Virus record (IMG/VR): IMGVR_UViG_3300022752_000179
Coordinates: 1-38,291 of that record
Reading direction: 5' to 3' (one strand)
Length of the DNA: 38,291 nt
DNA from: a virus
Below, in pieces: positions 33,912-38,291 of this stretch. The position numbers and the translations under genes are program-made. The notes beneath the pieces were generated by a model. It was not told the DNA's origin, made no database searches, and saw nothing but the letters and a program-made list of their open reading frames with translations. The first letter of the stretch is position 1. Each line of letters opens with the position of its first letter.

Positions 33912-35645
33912 TCATGGCTGAGAGTAAAGCGTCCATGTTATTTGCGTAAAATCTTCTATTGTTACACTACTGCGATAGTCATCATTCTGAATAGCTGTTG
34001 ACAGTGTACTAGAAGATTGATTTGCGTTTGCAATGGCAGGAAAGGTGTCACTGGACGTATTTCTTGGCAGGTCGGTTGTTCTTTTTGCAACCTGCAATTG
34101 CCCAAGCCCGTTGATCTGCGTGATCCATGAACTAACGCCAGGATCAATTGACACAATAGTTTTAGAATTCTGAACCATAAATACATAGCGATCATTGGGC
34201 GGCACGCAACTGATCAAGTTGCCGAATCTTCCATCCAGGTATGGAGAGTTGTAAGTGTCCTGACCAATTCCCATGTTTTGCTCAGATACAACTTGGGTCA
34301 TGCCGCTATTTAACACAACCAATCCAGCAGCGCACCAGCTTGAGTAATTATATCCAAAGCCAGGAATATTTGAAATACCTGGATTTGTCAATAAGGCAAT
34401 AGTGCCGTCTACTCTTTCGTTGACATGAACTGCACCGCCGCCTTGGGCCTGAAGATGCAAGGAAACCACAGAAGTCATATTTGAGTTAAATTCAATAACT
34501 CCACTTCCAACTAAGAGCAAGATATTGCCATTTTGACGAACAGCTCCTGGCCTAATTCCTTGAAAAGTACCAGCAGTCGAGTCACCGATGGTAGTCAGTG
34601 CCTGCTGAATTGATCCATCTGCATTCAGCACAATATAAAATGAACCTCTAAATGCCGGATCCCACCAATACGGGCCACTCGGCCTTGCGTATGATCCAAT
34701 AAATGCAACGCTACCATCGACCAGGGTGATGCTGTTCCCAAAAGAGCTAAAAAAGTTACCAAAAATACTAAAAGATATATTTTTAATAACGTTGCCACCA
34801 GGATCAAGTGTTACTATATTCCATCCATTGTTGGTGCCAGATACAATATACGTTTGACCTGTATTGGCATTAACGTGTACTCCATTGAAGGGTTTTTCGC
34901 TTCCACTTGAGAGAGCCTTGGCCCATTTAAGTGAGCCAGTCGATGCGTCAAGACAAATAATTTTATTACATGCCGCTGAGGATTGATTCGCTGATTGGCC
35001 TGCAACAAGAATCAAGCCCTGCGGACCAATTCGTGAAATCCAATCGGATCCATAATCAATGTTGACAGAATTGCCAAATCCAGCAACTCTATTTAGATGC
35101 TTACTCCATACTATATTACCTTTCTTGTTTATTTTAATTGCAACCAGTGAAAGAACTGAATTAACGGAAACCCTGAAAATATAATAAATATTTCCTTTTC
35201 TATCTGATAGTATATTATTGAAAATACCATAAGATGTTTCCGAGGCCATTACTCCAGAGCCTAATGCGTATTGACGAGCCCAGGCAAATGACCTATTTGC
35301 TGCATTAGCAGCAATTCTTTGTTGAAATTTTGCGGTAAGCCTACTTGCATTGTAGTCAAATTTCTCTTTCTTCCATTCTTTACATATCCATCCATAGTCA
35401 GAATTATTTTCTGGTGTTGTCCATTCAAACAATTCTTGATCTAGCGCTCTAGCGCTAAGGAAAGCATCTATTTCGTCAATTTCAGCATCACTGCCAGTAA
35501 AGGTTAAGTCCCACTCTTGCGGCGTCAGAGCAAATCCAAATGAAAATCTTTGCTCATATCCATCTCCAAACTGAAATGGAACTGCTGGTGAAGTATCAGT
35601 TCTTTGCGCGGAATAAGCTGGTTTGTAATTGGGAAAGGAAACCAT
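33912..35645 (-). CDS. M: M-type minor tail protein fused to a beta-propeller-like domain
   Basis: 577 residues from ATG 35645 (MVSFPNYKPAYSAQRTD). Residues 1-115 are a tail-tip M-type domain (FQFGDGYEQRFSFGFALTPQ, FEWTTPENNSDYGWICKEWK, SRLTAKFQQRIA), about lambda M length (109). The remaining 460 residues show repeated four-strand blades (GNIYYIFRVSVNSVLSLVAI, KINKKGNIVWSKHLN, KIICLDASTGSLKWAKAL, NGWNIVTLDPGGNVIKNI), the pattern of PQQ-like beta-propellers. Such an extension on M is unusual; it may display a sugar-binding head at the tail tip. It is a paralogue of the 36150-37364 gene in the first domain. Confidence 0.78.
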   Translation of the reverse strand: MVSFPNYKPAYSAQRTDTSPAVPFQFGDGYEQRFSFGFALTPQEWDLTFTGSDAEIDEIDAFLSARALDQELFEWTTPENNSDYGWICKEWKKEKFDYNASRLTAKFQQRIAANAANRSFAWARQYALGSGVMASETSYGIFNNILSDRKGNIYYIFRVSVNSVLSLVAIKINKKGNIVWSKHLNRVAGFGNSVNIDYGSDWISRIGPQGLILVAGQSANQSSAACNKIICLDASTGSLKWAKALSSGSEKPFNGVHVNANTGQTYIVSGTNNGWNIVTLDPGGNVIKNISFSIFGNFFSSFGNSITLVDGSVAFIGSYARPSGPYWWDPAFRGSFYIVLNADGSIQQALTTIGDSTAGTFQGIRPGAVRQNGNILLLVGSGVIEFNSNMTSVVSLHLQAQGGGAVHVNERVDGTIALLTNPGISNIPGFGYNYSSWCAAGLVVLNSGMTQVVSEQNMGIGQDTYNSPYLDGRFGNLISCVPPNDRYVFMVQNSKTIVSIDPGVSSWITQINGLGQLQVAKRTTDLPRNTSSDTFPAIANANQSSSTLSTAIQNDDYRSSVTIEDFTQITWTLYSQP

Positions 35646-35708
35646 AAAATACAAGCCTAGCCTCCTGGTCAATTGTAGCGGTAGAGTGAACAAAGCAGCC
35701 TATTGACA

Positions 35709-36143
35709 GTGCCATTTTCTACTTACCTAGCAACAAGAACTCTTAACTGGCTTCGCGGTGTTGCTAATGGTGCATCAACCGGAATGCCTTCGGCGCCAGG
35801 AACGCTTTACATTAGCCTGCACAGTGCAAATCCAAGCTCGGCTGGAACAACGGCTGATGTAACAACAACTATTGCGTCTGGCCGTGGTTCAATTTCTGCG
35901 TCTAATTGGAGTTCCCCTGCTGCTGCAACGTCTCCAGCAACGGGATTTGAAATTAGCAACACAGTGGTAGTGCCGATTACATCAAACGCAATTGGAAGCG
36001 CAACTATTACAAATTTTGGTATCTGGGATTCGGCAACTGGGGGAAACTTTCTTGAATATGGATCACTAAGTAACCCACTGACTGTGGCTGCAGGAGATAT
36101 CGTCTCATTTGCAATTGGACAACTGATCCTAAGGCATATTTAA
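35709..36143 (+). CDS. tail fibre-like protein encoded against the tail operon (144 aa)
   Basis: Starts at GTG 35709 (PFSTYLATRTLNWLRG) or TTG 35703. GTLYISLHSANPSSAGTTAD, ITNFGIWDSATGGNFLEYGS and VAAGDIVSFAIGQL match a widespread phage tail-fibre/receptor-associated beta domain (LYxALhtadP...HFGIfDa..GG..L..g.L). It lies on the plus strand between two M-type genes read from the minus strand, so it is antisense within the tail operon; no promoter or terminator was found for it. A recent insertion or inversion is likely. Confidence 0.75.
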   Translation: MPFSTYLATRTLNWLRGVANGASTGMPSAPGTLYISLHSANPSSAGTTADVTTTIASGRGSISASNWSSPAAATSPATGFEISNTVVVPITSNAIGSATITNFGIWDSATGGNFLEYGSLSNPLTVAAGDIVSFAIGQLILRHI

Positions 36144-36149
36144 CTTTTG

Positions 36150-37364
36150 CTAGAGAATCGAATTAACAGAAGCGACATATGTTTCAGTTGCTTGTTTTAG
36201 CGCTGCTGCTTCGTCCGTTGTTAATCCATCAAATATTCCAAATGATTGACCGACTGATGTTGCAAAAGCAGCAGCAGTACCACCGTAGTTAAGTGCAAAA
36301 TAATAAACAGTCTGCGAACTACTAAAATCTGGATTTAGTGATGTTGTATTTGTAACAGTAGTTGAGTCAATTATCAAATAGGAAGAATTAGAGGAGGTTC
36401 TGCTACCAAGTGCAAATGTCGCTGCTGCTGAAGAGGAAATAACTGACATTTGAGATGGAACATTTGTGCCACTTCTGAAAGAGCGACCGCCAGCATAAGG
36501 TGAGCTTAGCTCGTCAAGCAATATAATTCTGCTGCTATCCAATCCAAACCAACCCGATAGCGCCAATTCGCCACTCCCAGACCTTATGCTGCCATAAAAA
36601 AATAGCGAATTAGCAGTTGCATTTAATGTATTTACAGCAGTATTGCTATTCAAGTATTTTGATGTATTTCCTGAATTGCCTAAGCCACCTTTTCTAGTAT
36701 AGTCACCAGATGTAAAGCCATTATTAGTTAATGCTTGCCCTTTTACTGGCACAAGCGCACCCTGTAGTGTCCTTGGCCCACAAGATAAGAATAACTGTCT
36801 GGTTTTGCTCCAAAGATTGCCGCTTAATTTAATTGTACCAAAATAAGTACGAACAGCCTCCTTAATTGCTGTTTCAAGTTGCTGTCCATCTGCGCTTTCA
36901 ACCGCTGAAACCCAAGCTATAAAATCATCATTGCTTTGAGCTGTTAGAGTTGCAACCGGAAGCGCCTGGCAATTTGCAACTCCAAATGCGCTCCAGTCTG
37001 TGGTTTGCGGTGGCTCAAAGCATTCAATAAAAGTTGCTGTTATCCGAACAGAATCATAATCAAAAATTTCCTTGTTAAAATCATTGCACTTCCACCTTTT
37101 CTGAAGAAGTGAATCTGGAGCCATCCAGTTAAATGATTTTCTATCAATTTTACGAGCAAGCAGAAAATCATAAATTTCCGATCCCTCTGATATTTTTTGA
37201 ACAAAAGTTAGATTCCATGTATCCCTATTAGTATTTATACCAAAGGCATTTCTTTGTTCGTATCCATATACGCCTCCACGCTGAAAAGATACGTTTCTTA
37301 CGCTTGGAGAAACAACTTTCTCGGCGGGGTAAACGGGTTTGTAGTAACTGGGGAAGGTAATCAT
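36150..37364 (-). CDS. second M-type minor tail protein fused to a lectin-like domain
   Basis: 404 residues; ATG 37364 overlaps the tape measure stop (TAATG). Residues 1-115 (ITFPSYYKPVYPAEKVVSPS, GVYGYEQRNAFGINTNRDTW, DFLLARKIDRKSFNWMAPDS, KRWKCNDFNKEIFDYDSVRI) align with the first domain of the 33912-35645 protein: same FPxYKPxYxA start, GYEQR, K.W.C/KE, FDY.S.R.TA.F. The rest (LFFYGSIRSGSGELALSGWF, YLIIDSTTVTNTTSLNPDF, FGIFDGLTTDEAAALKQA) resembles a LamG/concanavalin-type sandwich followed by a helix. Probably another tip-displayed binding module. Confidence 0.72.
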   Translation of the reverse strand: MITFPSYYKPVYPAEKVVSPSVRNVSFQRGGVYGYEQRNAFGINTNRDTWNLTFVQKISEGSEIYDFLLARKIDRKSFNWMAPDSLLQKRWKCNDFNKEIFDYDSVRITATFIECFEPPQTTDWSAFGVANCQALPVATLTAQSNDDFIAWVSAVESADGQQLETAIKEAVRTYFGTIKLSGNLWSKTRQLFLSCGPRTLQGALVPVKGQALTNNGFTSGDYTRKGGLGNSGNTSKYLNSNTAVNTLNATANSLFFYGSIRSGSGELALSGWFGLDSSRIILLDELSSPYAGGRSFRSGTNVPSQMSVISSSAAATFALGSRTSSNSSYLIIDSTTVTNTTSLNPDFSSSQTVYYFALNYGGTAAAFATSVGQSFGIFDGLTTDEAAALKQATETYVASVNSIL

Positions 37365-38291
37365 TACTTCGTCAAAATGCCTCCACTACGCTTCTGCTTG
37401 ATCAATTCCTGTTGAACCGCAACTGCAATCACACGCCCAAGCTCCGAAGAGCGCTTGTCGTCGCCTTCAACGCTACTGCCCTTCGCATCGACGTTCACCG
37501 TAACGTTCACCCCACCCCCAGAGCCGCTCGCATCGACGCCCAGGCGGCCCCCTGGCCCCCTTGTTAGCGGCATGATGGCCTCTGGCCCCGCTTCTCCCAT
37601 AACGCCGCTGCTGAGGGCTCCTCCGTTGGCGAACTTGAACAGGGTCGGCGAGGAGACAACTGAATTAGTGAAAACACCACCCCTTGCAAAGCCGTAGCCA
37701 CCTGTTGGCATAAAGGCTTGGCCTGGCATCTGGAAATTAGCTCCAGCTCCGCCAAGCGCATTAGCACCTGGGGTGAACAAATTCATTCCAAAACCAATCA
37801 GCTTAAGAACAAGTTGCTGCGTCAGCATCTGAGCAGCCATATCAAGGAAGTGATCGGACGTTCTTTGGAAGAAATTGGCAAGCGATTCTTGTGCTGTTGC
37901 TGAACCGGCTACGATGCCTTTGAAGCTATCGCTAAAAGCACCGCCAATTGCCTTGGCGCTTTCGGTGACTTGATAAGTTGGCTCTTGCAGCATCAGCAGA
38001 TTTTCGCGCATGGATACGATTTGATCGTTTACTTCATTCATTCTGGTTTGCCGAGCCTTCTCTGCTGCCTTTGCTGGATCGCCAGATCCAGTCGTAAGTT
38101 CTTGATTGTAAGCCTGTGCTGCTGCTCCAAAGAATCCGGCCTTGGCTCCAGCACCACGATTTTGAAACTCTAACTGCATCGCTGCCATTTCAGAGTTAAA
38201 ACGCATCTGCTGCTGTACTTGCAGCATTTGCCTGTCAACAGCAAGAGAGGCTTTTGCGTTTTCCAAGTAAATCCTAGTGGCTTCGGCAAGG
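37364..38291 (-). CDS. H: tail tape measure protein, C-terminal part (N-terminus beyond window)
   Basis: 308 codons visible; the frame is open to the right edge, so the N-terminus is missing. Helical Ala/Gln-rich region (MRFNSEMAAMQLEFQNRGAG), then SDSFKGIVAGSATAQESLAN, ANFFQRTSDHFLDMAAQML, and the glycine-rich end with GVMGEAGPEAIMPLTRG, the classic C-terminal signature of lambda gpH-type tape measures. It sets tail length and is ejected with the DNA. It is followed by the M-type genes as in lambda. Confidence 0.9.
   Translation of the reverse strand, partial: LAEATRIYLENAKASLAVDRQMLQVQQQMRFNSEMAAMQLEFQNRGAGAKAGFFGAAAQAYNQELTTGSGDPAKAAEKARQTRMNEVNDQIVSMRENLLMLQEPTYQVTESAKAIGGAFSDSFKGIVAGSATAQESLANFFQRTSDHFLDMAAQMLTQQLVLKLIGFGMNLFTPGANALGGAGANFQMPGQAFMPTGGYGFARGGVFTNSVVSSPTLFKFANGGALSSGVMGEAGPEAIMPLTRGPGGRLGVDASGSGGGVNVTVNVDAKGSSVEGDDKRSSELGRVIAVAVQQELIKQKRSGGILTK

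Noticed and set aside
35704-35726. TTGACA before the antisense fibre gene as a promoter
   Set aside because: No -10-like hexamer occurs at 16-18 bases; the string is part of the gene's first codons.

Overview
The window is part of a tailed phage genome: a siphovirus with a lambda-like tail, most likely infecting a cyanobacterium, probably a freshwater Synechococcus/Cyanobium type. The right third has the lambda tail gene order (tape measure H, M-like, L, K, I, J) on the minus strand. The cyanobacterial assignment rests mainly on an AbrB-like regulator of the cyanobacterial type (16962-17531) and a group 1/2-like sigma-70 factor (18147-19016). No rRNA, tRNA, CRISPR array, integrase, terminase, portal or capsid gene is visible, so the head module lies outside the window. 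Both ends cut through genes: a small minus-strand gene at 1-162 and the tape measure C-terminus at 37364-38291.

Layout. (1) 1-6330, minus strand: about 18 small, mostly unknown, tightly overlapping genes, including a short C5-methyltransferase-like protein and an XRE-like DNA-binding protein. Three near-consensus sigma-70 promoters (TTGACA, 17 bp, TACAAT or TATAAT) at 641-669, 4459-4487 and 5294-5322 divide it into transcription blocks. (2) 6402-10810, plus strand: replication module with a lambda-O-like winged-helix initiator carrying a candidate internal origin, a DnaB-type helicase and a zinc-ribbon protein. (3) 10886-17531, plus strand: a PcfJ-like protein, then recombination genes (ERF annealing protein, PD-(D/E)XK exonuclease, SSB, RuvC-like resolvase), a MazZ-like dNTP diphosphohydrolase and a self-contained AbrB cassette. 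(4) 17598-20702, plus strand: nucleotide and transcription control with MazG-like pyrophosphohydrolase, sigma factor, dCTP deaminase, NrdR-type zinc ribbon, a Cys-rich DNA-binding candidate and an RNA polymerase alpha-CTD-like protein. (5) 20789-22649, plus strand: small unknown genes including a Gly-Tyr-Gly-Asp tandem-repeat protein. (6) 22624-24693, mainly minus strand: lysis, with a two-TM holin candidate, a TM-plus-coiled-coil protein and an endolysin fusing a GH24 lysozyme to an L,D-transpeptidase (YkuD) domain. (7) 24803-38291, minus strand: tail fibres and tail, interrupted by two plus-strand genes (28240-28599 with its own terminator; 35709-36143, a tail-fibre-like protein).

How it fits together. 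Early minus-strand and plus-strand genes diverge around 6330-6402. The plus-strand block replicates and recombines the genome and adjusts dNTP pools (MazZ-like, MazG-like, Dcd). A set of transcription proteins (sigma, alpha-CTD-like, zinc ribbons, AbrB-like) could redirect host RNA polymerase, perhaps towards the late minus-strand tail and lysis genes. The tail carries two paralogous M-type proteins, each extended by a different C-terminal domain.

Base composition is moderately AT-rich, with discrete GC-rich islands: 949-1087, 10674-10810, 15159-15378, the AbrB cassette, 19096-19165 and 22063-22395. The longest gene-free gap is 15159-15409 (251 bases); it appears to hold a structured RNA ending in an intrinsic terminator. 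Many plus-strand genes lack a Shine-Dalgarno sequence and instead have CA-rich leaders.
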